Of a DNA stretch of 64,000 nucleotides, positions 24,980 through 33,321 are shown one piece after another. The DNA lies in contig NZ_KI912470.1 in the NCBI RefSeq assembly GCF_000518685.1, positions 158,623 through 222,622 on the forward strand. Reading direction: 5' to 3'. The position numbers were made by a program, and so were the translations under genes. The notes under the pieces were generated by a model. The model saw only the letters and a program-made list of their open reading frames with translations, was not told where the DNA came from and made no database searches. Position 1 is the first letter of the stretch. Each line of letters opens with the position of its first letter. Origin of the DNA: Eubacterium xylanophilum ATCC 35991 (GTDB lineage: Bacteria; Bacillota; Clostridia; Lachnospirales; Lachnospiraceae).

Positions 24980-26578
24980 ATGAAGTTGTTGGATTTAGAA
25001 AATGAGATATCAAAAGAATGGGAAGAGAAGGGATATGACCTTCCAAAATATGATAGAGAAGCTGTGAAAAAAGCTACAAAGGAGAATCCTACATGGGTTC
25101 ATTTCGGCGCTGGGAACATTTTCCGCGCGTTTCCCGCTGCTAAGTTGCAGGATTTGTTGAATCAGGGAGAATACGACAGAGGCGTAATTGTGGCTGAGAG
25201 TTTTGACCACGAGATAATCACAAAAGCTTATAAGCCTTATGATGCATGGAGCTTATCTGTTGTATTAAAAGCCAATGGAACGATAGACAAAGTTGCTGTT
25301 GGAAGTGTGGTTGAGTCATTGGTGGCAGATCCTGCTAATGAGGATTATGCAAGACTAAAGGAAGTTTTCGAGAATCCTTCGCTCCAGATGGCAAGTTTTA
25401 CAATCACTGAAAAGGGTTATTCTCTCGTGAATGGCGCAGGAGACAAGCTTCCTGGTGTAGATGAGGGAATCCTCAGCGGCCCGGGGGCTCAAAGCCATCT
25501 CATGGGAAGAATTGCGTCTCTTTGCTATGACAGATTTAAAGCTTGCAACAAGCCTCTGGCACTTGCCAGTATGGACAATTGTTCACATAATGGAGACAAA
25601 CTCAAAGCAGGAGTCATGGAATATGTGAATGGATGGAAGAATAATGGCAAAGTTGAGGATGAGTTTGTTGAATATATGAATAATAGCATTTCATTCCCAT
25701 GGTCTATGATTGATAAGATCACACCACGTCCAGATGAGAATGTGAGAGAGATGCTTACTAAGGATGGATTTGAGGATACTGAACTCATCATCACAGGATT
25801 TAATACATATACAGCGCCTTTTGTCAATTCAGAGGAGACAGGATATCTTGTAATTGAGGATGATTTCCCAAATGGAAGACCACCTCTTGATAAAGTGGGA
25901 ATTCTATTTACAGATAGAGAGACAGTTGACAAGGTAGAGAAGATGAAGGTTTGTACATGCCTAAATCCACTTCATACAGCCCTTGCTATATATGGCTGTA
26001 TGCTTGGTCATACGTCTATTCATGATGAGATGGATGATGAGGATTTGAAAAATCTCATCACCAAGATGTGTTATGAAGAGGGAATGCCGGTTGTAGTAAA
26101 TCCCGGTATTATTGATCCCAAGGATTTTGCAGATGCGGTTCTCAGATTGAGACTGCCAAATCCTTTTATGCCGGATACGCCTCAGAGAATTGCCTGTGAT
26201 ACTTCACAGAAGCTTCCAATTAGATTTGGAGAGACGATTAAGGCATATGAAAAATCCCAAGAACTCGATCCCAAGAATCTAGAATTGATTCCACTTGTCA
26301 TAGCAGGATGGTGTAGATATCTTATGGGAATTGACGACAATGGGGAAGCTTTCGAGCAGAGTCCAGACCCAAGACTCGATGAGGTAAAGGCTTATGTAAA
26401 AGATATCAAGTTTGGGGACACAGATGTACATGCAGCACTTGAGAATATTTTGAAAGATGAGACTATTTTTGCTGTTAACCTCTATGAGGTGGGACTTGGC
26501 GAAAAGATTGAAAAGTTGTTTGTTTCACTTATCTCAGGAAAGGGTGCTATAAGAAATACAATTCACAAGTCACTTTAG
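24980..26578 (+). CDS. uxuB: Fructuronate reductase (mannitol dehydrogenase family)
   Basis: A 532-aa NAD-dependent oxidoreductase of the polyol/mannitol dehydrogenase family; adjacent to uxuA it is best read as D-fructuronate to D-mannonate reductase. Visible features: THE WVHFGAGNIFRAFPAAKL dinucleotide-binding start (about residue 38), SMDNCSHNGDKL, SFPWSMIDKITPRP and CLNPLHTALAIYG, the latter containing the family's Asn/His active-site positions. Length is typical of clostridial UxuB. GGAGGA precedes the start by about 12 bases. No terminator is visible in the 12 bases before nrdR; the nrdR ribosome site abuts its stop codon. Confidence 0.93.
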   Translation: MKLLDLENEISKEWEEKGYDLPKYDREAVKKATKENPTWVHFGAGNIFRAFPAAKLQDLLNQGEYDRGVIVAESFDHEIITKAYKPYDAWSLSVVLKANGTIDKVAVGSVVESLVADPANEDYARLKEVFENPSLQMASFTITEKGYSLVNGAGDKLPGVDEGILSGPGAQSHLMGRIASLCYDRFKACNKPLALASMDNCSHNGDKLKAGVMEYVNGWKNNGKVEDEFVEYMNNSISFPWSMIDKITPRPDENVREMLTKDGFEDTELIITGFNTYTAPFVNSEETGYLVIEDDFPNGRPPLDKVGILFTDRETVDKVEKMKVCTCLNPLHTALAIYGCMLGHTSIHDEMDDEDLKNLITKMCYEEGMPVVVNPGIIDPKDFADAVLRLRLPNPFMPDTPQRIACDTSQKLPIRFGETIKAYEKSQELDPKNLELIPLVIAGWCRYLMGIDDNGEAFEQSPDPRLDEVKAYVKDIKFGDTDVHAALENILKDETIFAVNLYEVGLGEKIEKLFVSLISGKGAIRNTIHKSL

Positions 26579-26590
26579 GAGGAAGAGTTT

Positions 26591-27046
26591 ATGAAATGTC
26601 CTTTTTGCGGAGAAGAGAATACTAAAGTTATTGATTCTCGTCCAGCTGATGAGAATACTTCAATCAGAAGAAGACGTCAGTGTGAAAGTTGCGAAAAAAG
26701 ATTTACAACTTATGAAAAACTAGAGACAATCCCTCTTGTAGTTATCAAGAAAGATCAGTCTAGAGAGCCATATGACAGGGCAAAGATTGTTCAGGGGATA
26801 TTTCAGTCTTGTACTAAGTTGCCAATCTCTTTGGATGACATCACAAAGATTGTTGACGGAATCGAAAATGAGATTTTCAATATGGGAGAAAAAGAAGTTT
26901 CCAGCCAGATTATCGGTGAGATAGTTATGGAGAGATTGAAGATTGTTGATCCCGTTGCATATGTTAGATTTGCGTCTATTTATCGTGAATTCAAAGACGT
27001 AAATACCTTCATGGACGAAATCAAAAAAATACTGGACAACAAATAG
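26591..27046 (+). CDS. nrdR: Transcriptional repressor NrdR
   Basis: Zinc-finger/ATP-cone repressor of ribonucleotide reductase genes, 151 aa. The N-terminal zinc ribbon CPFCGEENTKVIDSRP ... CESCEKRFTTYE and the ATP-cone (VVIKKDQSREPYDRAKI) identify it without doubt. AGGAGGAAGAG overlaps the end of uxuB, so it may be partly read from the sugar-acid operon, although a promoter inside uxuB cannot be excluded. No NrdR boxes were recognised in this window, so its targets lie elsewhere. Confidence 0.97.
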   Translation: MKCPFCGEENTKVIDSRPADENTSIRRRRQCESCEKRFTTYEKLETIPLVVIKKDQSREPYDRAKIVQGIFQSCTKLPISLDDITKIVDGIENEIFNMGEKEVSSQIIGEIVMERLKIVDPVAYVRFASIYREFKDVNTFMDEIKKILDNK

Positions 27047-27097
27047 ACTTGAGTGTATACTTATTGTTAGGTGTTTCTCTTGAGTAAGGAGAATTAT

Positions 27098-28636
27098 TTG
27101 TACAGTAAAGTGTATAGTGCGGGAATCTACGGGATTGAAGCACAAGTAATTGATGTAGAGGCAGACGTGTCACTAGGTCTGCCTTGCTTTAATATGGTGG
27201 GATTTTTGGCCTCTGAGGTTAAAGAGGCTAGGGAGCGTGTGCGCATATCTATTCAAAATGCCGGGTTTTCTTTCCCGGCAAAGCGCATTACCGTTAATCT
27301 ATCACCGGCGGATTTGAGAAAAGACGGATCGGGCTTTGATTTGCCCATAGCAATAGCATTATTTGCCGCTTTCGGTGTCATATCACAGGATTATTTAGAA
27401 GAGACTATTATTACAGGTGAATTGGGCCTTGACGGGACGGTGTCCGGCGTGAAGGGTGTCCTTTCTATGGCTATTTTGGCAAAGAATAAGGGGTTTAAGA
27501 GAATTATTCTTCCGGAAGAAAATGCCAGAGAAGCTGCTATGGTAGAGGGCATAGAGGTTATAGGGGCAAGGAGTTTAGTTGATATTGTCTCTTTTTTTAG
27601 GGGTGAGAGAACACTCAAGCCAACTAAACCGGAGAACTGGGCCATGTTGCGACAGAATGAAACTTCTGGCATGGATTTTTCTGACATAAGAGGACAGAAA
27701 ATGTGCAAGAGGGCCATAGAGATAGCAGTAAGTGGAGGTCATAATATTCTCCTGATTGGTGCACCGGGGATAGGAAAGACTGCTATTGCAAAGCGAATTC
27801 CCGGTATCATGCCAAGTCTTACAAGGGAGGAATCACTGGAGCTAACGCAGATCTATAGCGTATCCGGGCTTTTGAATAAGGATGTGCCTATAATATGCAA
27901 CAGACAGTTTAGAGCACCACATCACTCTGTGACACAAGCAGCATTGTTAGGGGGCGGTAGAGAGCCCATGCCGGGAGAGATAACTCTATCGCATAATTCG
28001 GTACTTTTTTTGGATGAGTTGACAGAATATCCGATGAGTGTACTAGAGGCCCTTAGAGAGCCCTTGGAGGAGGGAAAGATAACTATATCTAGACTTGGTC
28101 GTTCCTATGTATTCCCGGCGCGTATGATGCTTGTGGCGGCTATGAATCCGTGTAAGTGTGGGTATTTTCCCGATATGAGAAGATGTAGATGTTCTAATAC
28201 TGAGATTAGAAGATACCTCTCCAAGCTCAGCGAGCCTTTGTTGGATAGAATAGACATCTGTGTCGAGATGGAGCGAGAGATACCGATGTATGAAAATCAG
28301 AGGGGAGAAGCCAGCCAAACAATCAGGGAGAGAATAGAAGAAACCAGAGAGATTCAGAGAGAGCGATATAGAGAGGAAGACTTTGAGACCAACAGAGAGT
28401 TGGAGGGTAAGAACCTAGAGAAATACTGCGAGCTGACAGGGGAGACGCGGAATATTTTCAGGGAAATTATAGATACTCATATGCTTTCGGTTCGAAGCAG
28501 TCAGAGATTACTCAAGGTGGCGAGGACAATCGCTGATATGGATCACAGTGAGATAATCACAGAAAATCACATACTGGAGGCGGCCACATATAAAGTGATT
28601 AATAAAAAATATTGGGGGGAAAACTTATATGAATAA
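27098..28636 (+). CDS. YifB/ComM family Mg-chelatase-like AAA+ protein
   Basis: A 512-aa AAA+ protein: N-terminal Lon-like domain (SLGLPCFNMVGFLASEVKEA; RKDGSGFDLPIAIALFAAFG), Mg-chelatase-type ATPase (Walker A GAPGIGKTAIAKRIPG, Walker B SVLFLDEL) and a Cys-containing insert (NPCKCGYFPD). Homologues such as ComM promote branch migration during natural transformation; the adjacent dprA supports a DNA-uptake/recombination role. I place the start at TTG 27098, seven bases after AAGGAG (27086-27091), which yields the usual MYSKVYSAGI N-terminus. The frame extends further upstream to 27071, across that site. It overlaps dprA by 8 bases. Confidence 0.93.
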   Translation: MYSKVYSAGIYGIEAQVIDVEADVSLGLPCFNMVGFLASEVKEARERVRISIQNAGFSFPAKRITVNLSPADLRKDGSGFDLPIAIALFAAFGVISQDYLEETIITGELGLDGTVSGVKGVLSMAILAKNKGFKRIILPEENAREAAMVEGIEVIGARSLVDIVSFFRGERTLKPTKPENWAMLRQNETSGMDFSDIRGQKMCKRAIEIAVSGGHNILLIGAPGIGKTAIAKRIPGIMPSLTREESLELTQIYSVSGLLNKDVPIICNRQFRAPHHSVTQAALLGGGREPMPGEITLSHNSVLFLDELTEYPMSVLEALREPLEEGKITISRLGRSYVFPARMMLVAAMNPCKCGYFPDMRRCRCSNTEIRRYLSKLSEPLLDRIDICVEMEREIPMYENQRGEASQTIRERIEETREIQRERYREEDFETNRELEGKNLEKYCELTGETRNIFREIIDTHMLSVRSSQRLLKVARTIADMDHSEIITENHILEAATYKVINKKYWGENLYE

Positions 28637-29800
28637 TCAATATATTATATCAAGTAATAATATAATAACAAATAGTGATATACAAGAAGGACAAAAAGCA
28701 CAATTTAAGGGAGATAACTCTGAGAAAATATACTCTGATTGGTTGTGCACTATAGACAACATTGGGCATAAAAAAATACTCGAATTAATCAGAATATTTA
28801 AATCCTGTTACAATGTTTTTCATGCATCTGAAAAAGAGATTGATAGAATTCCGCTATTGACAGAAAAGGATAAAAGAAATATTATTAACAGCAGAGATAT
28901 GATTCATCTTGATGACATAAGGGCAAAGTGCGAATCCAAGGGGATACGCTTGATGACCATGTTTGATGATGATTATCCGGAGCAATTGGAGAGCTTGAGC
29001 AATCCTCCAAAACTCATATATGTCAGGGGAGATATGCCTGAACTAGGCAGTTGTGTGGCTATCGTAGGGGCAAGAGCTTGTTCAGTATACGGACGAGAGA
29101 ATGCCAGGGGGATAGGAAAGTACCTAGCTGAGCGAGGTCTGACTATAGTCAGCGGTATGGCTCGCGGTATAGACGGTTGGGCACATCACGGAGCCCTTGA
29201 GGGCGGAGGAAAGACAGTTGCTGTATTGGGAAGCGGTATAGATGTTCCATATCCCAAGGAAAATGGGCGACTATACAAGAATATATTGGAGAATGGCGCG
29301 ATTATATCGGAGTATGGACCGGGGGTACGAGCAAATCCATCTTTTTTCCTATGCGCAATAGGATTATTGCAGCTCTTTCTACAGGTGTAGTGGTAATTGA
29401 AGCAGAGAAGAAAAGTGGTTCATTGATTACAGCGGATATGGCTTTGGATCTTGGCAAAGATATTTTTGCTCTTCCGGGAAGATGTGGAGACAGTCTCAGT
29501 GCGGGTTGCAATAACCTCATAAAGCAAGGAGCATTCATAGTTTCAGACTATTCTGACTTTGATGAAATTTATGCTTTTTCTTCCAATATAAATAAAATTT
29601 TTTCAAAAAAAGGAAAATTTTTTCTTGAAACATATGAAAAAATGGTGTATGCTAATTTAAGTCTTGAGCCTAAGCACATCAATCAGATTGCCAATGAGTG
29701 TGAAATGCAGACAAGTGAAGTAATGAGGCACATATACGGCCTTTTGAAAAAGGATTACGTTAAGGAAGTAGGCATGAATTACTACATACGGCAAGATTGA
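28629..29800 (+). pseudogene. dprA: DNA processing protein DprA/Smf, interrupted by a -1 frameshift
   Basis: DprA loads RecA on incoming single strands during transformation. The first frame (253 codons) holds a SAM-like N-terminus, the Rossmann start VAIVGARACSVYGRENARG and VSGMARGIDGWAHHGALEGG, then runs into junk after NPSFF and stops at 29388-29390. The -1 frame from 29348 continues the family sequence (PMRNRIIAALSTGVVVIEAE; DIFALPGRCGD) to a C-terminal winged helix, ending at 29800. Adding one T to the T6 run at 29342-29347, or a -1 ribosome slip, restores a 390-aa protein. Alternatives: true pseudogene, phase-variable tract, programmed frameshift, or sequence error. The ~35-residue N-terminal extension is unusual. 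Confidence 0.88.
29342..29370 (+). other. Putative -1 slippery site and hairpin inside dprA
   Basis: In the zero frame the sequence reads T-TTT-TTC (29342-29348), fitting the X-XXY-YYZ rule for -1 slippage. Six bases later lies GCAATA-GGAT-TATTGC (29355-29370), a perfect but short 6-bp stem. Slipping here joins exactly the two DprA frames. The hairpin bases also encode conserved RNRIIA, so it may be a coincidence. Confidence 0.5.
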
Positions 29801-29842
29801 AAACAGGCAAAATTTACAAAAGTTTAAGGAGAGAGTTGGGAA

Positions 29843-31942
29843 ATGGCTAAGAATTTGATAATAGTTGAGTCGCCTGCGAAGTCCAAAACTATAAAGAAGT
29901 TTTTGGGTAGTAATTATAATGTTGTGGCTAGTAATGGTCATGTTAGAGATTTGCCTAAGAGTAAGATGGGTATAGACTTTGATAATGATTTTGAACCACA
30001 GTATATAACTATAAGAGGAAAGGGTGAGCTTCTTGCACAGCTCCGAAAGGAAGTTAAGAAAGCGGATAAGATATTCCTCGCAACTGACCCGGACCGTGAG
30101 GGAGAAGCTATATCTTGGCACTTGTGTAATGCGCTAAAACTCGATATGAGTAAGACTAAGAGGATTACTTTTAACGAGATTACCAAGAATGCAGTTCGCC
30201 AAGCTATCAAACAGTCTCGAGAAATAGATATGAACCTTGTTGATGCACAGCAGGCCAGACGTGCACTTGACAGGGTGGTTGGATATTCCATCAGTCCACT
30301 TTTGTGGGAGAAAGTTAAGAGAGGGTTGAGTGCGGGACGTGTTCAATCTGTGGCACTTCACATAATTGCGGAGAGAGAAGCTGAGATAGATGCTTTTATT
30401 GCCAAGGAATACTGGAGTCTTGATGCATTGTTTGAAGTCAAGGGAAGCAAGAAACCGCTTGAGGCCCATTATTATGGTGATCCTAAGAAGAAGGAGTTTA
30501 TCACAAGGCAGGAACTTGATGAGATTATCTCTGACTTAAAAAATGCCAAGTATGAGGTCAAAGAGAAGAAGATTGGTGAGAGAATCAAGAAGCCACCTCT
30601 GCCATTTACAACAAGTACAATGCAGCAGGAAGCTTCTAAAAATCTGAATTTTGCGACACAGAAGACTATGAGGGTTGCGCAACAACTCTATGAAGGAATT
30701 AGTATAAAAGGTCATGGAACTGTAGGTTTGATCTCTTATTTGCGTACAGATTCTACCAGAATCTCAGAGGAGGCAGATCAGGAGTGTAAGGAGTTCATAA
30801 AGAAAAACTACGGAGATGAGTATATCATCTCTCCAAAGCATGTCAAAGAAGATTCCAGAAAGATACAGGATGCCCATGAGGCTATTCGTCCAACTGATGT
30901 CAATCTTACGCCTTCAGTTGTCAAGGATTCTCTGACACGCGAGCAATTTAGACTATATCAGTTGATTTGGAAGCGCTTTGTTGCAAGCCGTATGGATGCC
31001 GCTAAGTACGAGACCATGACAGTCAAGATTGAAGCCGGAAAACACAGTTTTAGAAGTACTGGATCTAAGATTGCCTTTCCTGGATTTTTGGCAGTTGAGA
31101 AAAAGTCCAGCGATAAGGCTGAGAATAATGCAGTTTTGAAGAAGGTGGAAGTTGGCGATAAGCTAAAATTTAGTGAATTTAGTGAGGAACAGCACTTCAC
31201 ACAGCCACCTGCTCATTATACAGAGGCCAGTCTTGTTAAGACTTTGGAGGATATGGGAATCGGCCGTCCAAGTACCTATGCGCCGACTATTTCTACGCTT
31301 ATAAATAGGCGTTATGTCGCTAAGGAGCAGAAGAATTTGTATCTTTCTGACCTTGGAGATATTGTGGACAAGATCATGGTAAGTGCTTTTCCAAGTATTA
31401 TAGATGCCGGTTTCACGGCTATGATGGAGACATTGCTTGATGGAGTTGCCGAAGGAAATGTCAAGTGGAAAGATGTTTTAAGAAACTTTTATCCAGACTT
31501 TAGGGAGGCGTTGGATCATGCCGAATCCAACCTGGAAAAGGTGGAGATTAAGGACGAAGTGTCCGATGAAATCTGTGAGAATTGCGGAAAGAATATGGTT
31601 ATCAAGTATGGACCACATGGAAAGTTTCTCGCATGTCCAGGATTTCCTGATTGTAGAAATACTAAACCATACTTTGAGAAAATCGGTGTTAAGTGTCCTA
31701 AGTGTGGTGGCGATATAGTAATTAAGAAGACTCAAAAGGGTAGAAGATACTATGGATGTAGCAATTACCCTGAGTGCGAGGTTATGACGTGGCAGAAGCC
31801 ATCTAACCACAAATGTCCTAAATGCGGTGATATGTTGCTTGAAAAGGGCAACAAATACGTCTGTGTTGATCAGAATTGTGGAACCGTATTGGCAAAATCT
31901 GATATTGACAAGGATTCTAAGTCTCAAGATGATAAGAATTAA
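29843..31942 (+). CDS. topA: DNA topoisomerase I
   Basis: Type IA topoisomerase that relaxes negative supercoils, 699 aa. The Toprim domain begins LIIVESPAKSKTIKKFLG and contains ATDPDREGEAISWHL. The catalytic Tyr is Y299 in GLISYLRTDSTRIS. The C-terminus has three Cys4 zinc ribbons (CENCGK...CPGFPDC, CPKCGG...CSNYPEC, CPKCGD...CVDQNC). Length and domains are normal for Firmicutes. GGAGAGAG precedes the ATG. It follows dprA, as in Bacillus subtilis (smf-topA), with codY next on the same strand behind its own promoter. Confidence 0.97.
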   Translation: MAKNLIIVESPAKSKTIKKFLGSNYNVVASNGHVRDLPKSKMGIDFDNDFEPQYITIRGKGELLAQLRKEVKKADKIFLATDPDREGEAISWHLCNALKLDMSKTKRITFNEITKNAVRQAIKQSREIDMNLVDAQQARRALDRVVGYSISPLLWEKVKRGLSAGRVQSVALHIIAEREAEIDAFIAKEYWSLDALFEVKGSKKPLEAHYYGDPKKKEFITRQELDEIISDLKNAKYEVKEKKIGERIKKPPLPFTTSTMQQEASKNLNFATQKTMRVAQQLYEGISIKGHGTVGLISYLRTDSTRISEEADQECKEFIKKNYGDEYIISPKHVKEDSRKIQDAHEAIRPTDVNLTPSVVKDSLTREQFRLYQLIWKRFVASRMDAAKYETMTVKIEAGKHSFRSTGSKIAFPGFLAVEKKSSDKAENNAVLKKVEVGDKLKFSEFSEEQHFTQPPAHYTEASLVKTLEDMGIGRPSTYAPTISTLINRRYVAKEQKNLYLSDLGDIVDKIMVSAFPSIIDAGFTAMMETLLDGVAEGNVKWKDVLRNFYPDFREALDHAESNLEKVEIKDEVSDEICENCGKNMVIKYGPHGKFLACPGFPDCRNTKPYFEKIGVKCPKCGGDIVIKKTQKGRRYYGCSNYPECEVMTWQKPSNHKCPKCGDMLLEKGNKYVCVDQNCGTVLAKSDIDKDSKSQDDKN

Positions 31943-31954
31943 GTCATGTAATAC

Positions 31955-31983
31955 TTGAATTTTTAGAAATCTTGTGATAGAAT
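31955..31983 (+). promoter_or_regulatory. codY promoter with overlapping CodY-box-like site
   Basis: TTGAAT (31955-31960), 17-base spacer, TAGAAT (31978-31983). The bases 31958-31972 (AATTTTTAGAAATCT) match 12 of 15 positions of the CodY box AATTTTCWGAAAATT and overlap the -35/spacer, suggesting autorepression by CodY. The leader is about 60 bases. Confidence 0.65.
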
Positions 31984-32051
31984 ATGTACATGTATAACAA
32001 TATCTTGTGTTATCTACAAAAAAATAATAATTTGCATAAGCGAGGTATAGG

Positions 32052-32813
32052 ATGAGCGTTGATTTACTTGACAAAACCAGAAGGATTAATGGCCTTGTTC
32101 GTGATAGTCGAGTTCCCAAACTTGCTTTCAACGATATTTGTAAGGTTTTATCGGAGCTTTTGTCATCAAACGTCTATGTTATAAGTAGCAGTGGTAAGGT
32201 ATTGGGAGTATCGTTTCGTGATTTGGACAATGTGATTTCAGAGATTCCTGTGGTAAAGAGTAAGAGGATTGATTCTAAGATTGCCAGCAGGATGAAGAAT
32301 GTATTGTCCACCAAGGAAAATGTCAATTTACAATTATTGGGATTATCCCGAGATGAAGTGAGAGGATTGCAGGCAATGATTACACCTGTATATGTGGCAG
32401 GTAATCATTTGGGTGCGTTGTTTTTATATCGTAAGGAAGAAGAATATGATATTGAGGATATCATATTATGTGAGTATACAACGACTGTTATCGGACTTGA
32501 GATGCAGAGGTCTGTCATGGAGGAGAAGTCTTCTGAAAGTCGTATGAAGCAGGATGTAGACTCAGCAGTTAGCATTCTTTCTCCGCTGGAGAAAAAAGCT
32601 ATCATGAATGTTTTGGGAGAGGTTGATTCCGGAGAGTCAACTATTGTTGTATCCCAGGTTGCCAAGGAATCCGGGATAACCAGAACTGTAATTATCAATG
32701 CTCTCAAGAAGATGGAGAGCGCGGGTTTGCTTGAGACCAAGTCCATGGGAGTAAAGGGGACTAATATCAAGGTCCTCAATAGCATAATTTACGAAGAATT
32801 TGATATTATGTAG
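32052..32813 (+). CDS. codY: Global transcriptional regulator CodY
   Basis: GTP and branched-chain amino acid sensing repressor that adapts Firmicutes to nutrient limitation; 253 aa. An N-terminal GAF domain (LLDKTRRINGLVRDSR; LSSNVYVISSSGKVLG) and a C-terminal winged helix (SQVAKESGITRTVIINALKK; ETKSMGVKGTNIKVLN) are characteristic. It stands immediately upstream of flgB, the same position as in Bacillus subtilis, where CodY represses the fla/che operon, so nutrient control of motility is likely here too. A hairpin with a T-tract separates it from flgB. ATG at 32052 follows GCGAGG at 32040-32045. Confidence 0.96.
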   Translation: MSVDLLDKTRRINGLVRDSRVPKLAFNDICKVLSELLSSNVYVISSSGKVLGVSFRDLDNVISEIPVVKSKRIDSKIASRMKNVLSTKENVNLQLLGLSRDEVRGLQAMITPVYVAGNHLGALFLYRKEEEYDIEDIILCEYTTTVIGLEMQRSVMEEKSSESRMKQDVDSAVSILSPLEKKAIMNVLGEVDSGESTIVVSQVAKESGITRTVIINALKKMESAGLLETKSMGVKGTNIKVLNSIIYEEFDIM

Positions 32814-32821
32814 AATTTATC

Positions 32822-32867
32822 AACGCAAAAGGAATTGTGATAATTCATAATGCCATTTGCGTTTTTG
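32822..32867 (+). terminator. Terminator between codY and the flagellar operon
   Basis: AACGCAAA (32822-32829) pairs with TTTGCGTT (32856-32863) with a GG/CC extension inside, followed by TTT. The long loop may make it leaky. Confidence 0.7.
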
Positions 32868-32893
32868 AAAGTATGAAACTTATAACTCATGAT
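32865..32893 (+). promoter_or_regulatory. Possible sigma-A promoter of the fla/che operon
   Basis: TTGAAA (32865-32870), 17-base spacer, CATGAT (32888-32893), ending 22 bases before the flgB start. The -10 is weak (4 of 6) and no sigma-D type promoter (TAAA-N15-GCCGATAT) was seen in this gap. Confidence 0.4.
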
Positions 32894-32915
32894 CCTATGA
32901 AAGGTTGTGATAGTT

Positions 32916-33305
32916 GTGATATTATCAAATGCATACAACTATATCAATGTTTTGGACAAGACAGCTGACGCCAGTTGGAAGAGAAATGATGTTCTCGCCA
33001 ACAATATAGCTAATGCTGATACTCCTGGTTACAAGAGAAAAGATGTTCAATTCGAGTCATTTCTTTCGTCGGCGATAGCTGGAACAGATTCGCTTGATGC
33101 AACTGTTGCCAATATTGATCTCAATGAGCTCAATAGCATGACATATACAGATCAAGTGGGTATGAGCTTCAGGTATGATGGAAATAATGTTGATATTAAT
33201 ACCGAGAATGTAGAACTTGCAAAGAATCAGCTCAAGTACTATACTCTCATGAATTCGATGAATGCTGAATTTTCACGACTCAAAGCAGCTATGAAGACAA
33301 CATAG
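32916..33305 (+). CDS. flgB: Flagellar basal body rod protein FlgB
   Basis: Proximal rod subunit, 129 aa, exported by the flagellar type III system. The N-terminal rod motif NNIANADTPGYKRKDVQF and the C-terminal helix (NQLKYYTLMNSMNAEFSRLK) are typical. The start is probably GTG 32916 (MILSNAYNYINVLDK), 11 bases after AAAGG at 32900-32904; an in-frame GTG at 32907 is only two bases from that site. It is the first gene of a ~31-kb flagellar/chemotaxis operon and is followed by flgC and fliE, its rod partners. Confidence 0.93.
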   Translation: MILSNAYNYINVLDKTADASWKRNDVLANNIANADTPGYKRKDVQFESFLSSAIAGTDSLDATVANIDLNELNSMTYTDQVGMSFRYDGNNVDINTENVELAKNQLKYYTLMNSMNAEFSRLKAAMKTT

Positions 33306-33321
33306 TTAAAGGAGTGATTAT

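Noticed and set aside
29351-29800. Second dprA part as an independent gene starting at ATG 29351
   Set aside because: No ribosome site precedes it and it begins inside the conserved Rossmann domain; it is better read as the frameshifted continuation of dprA.
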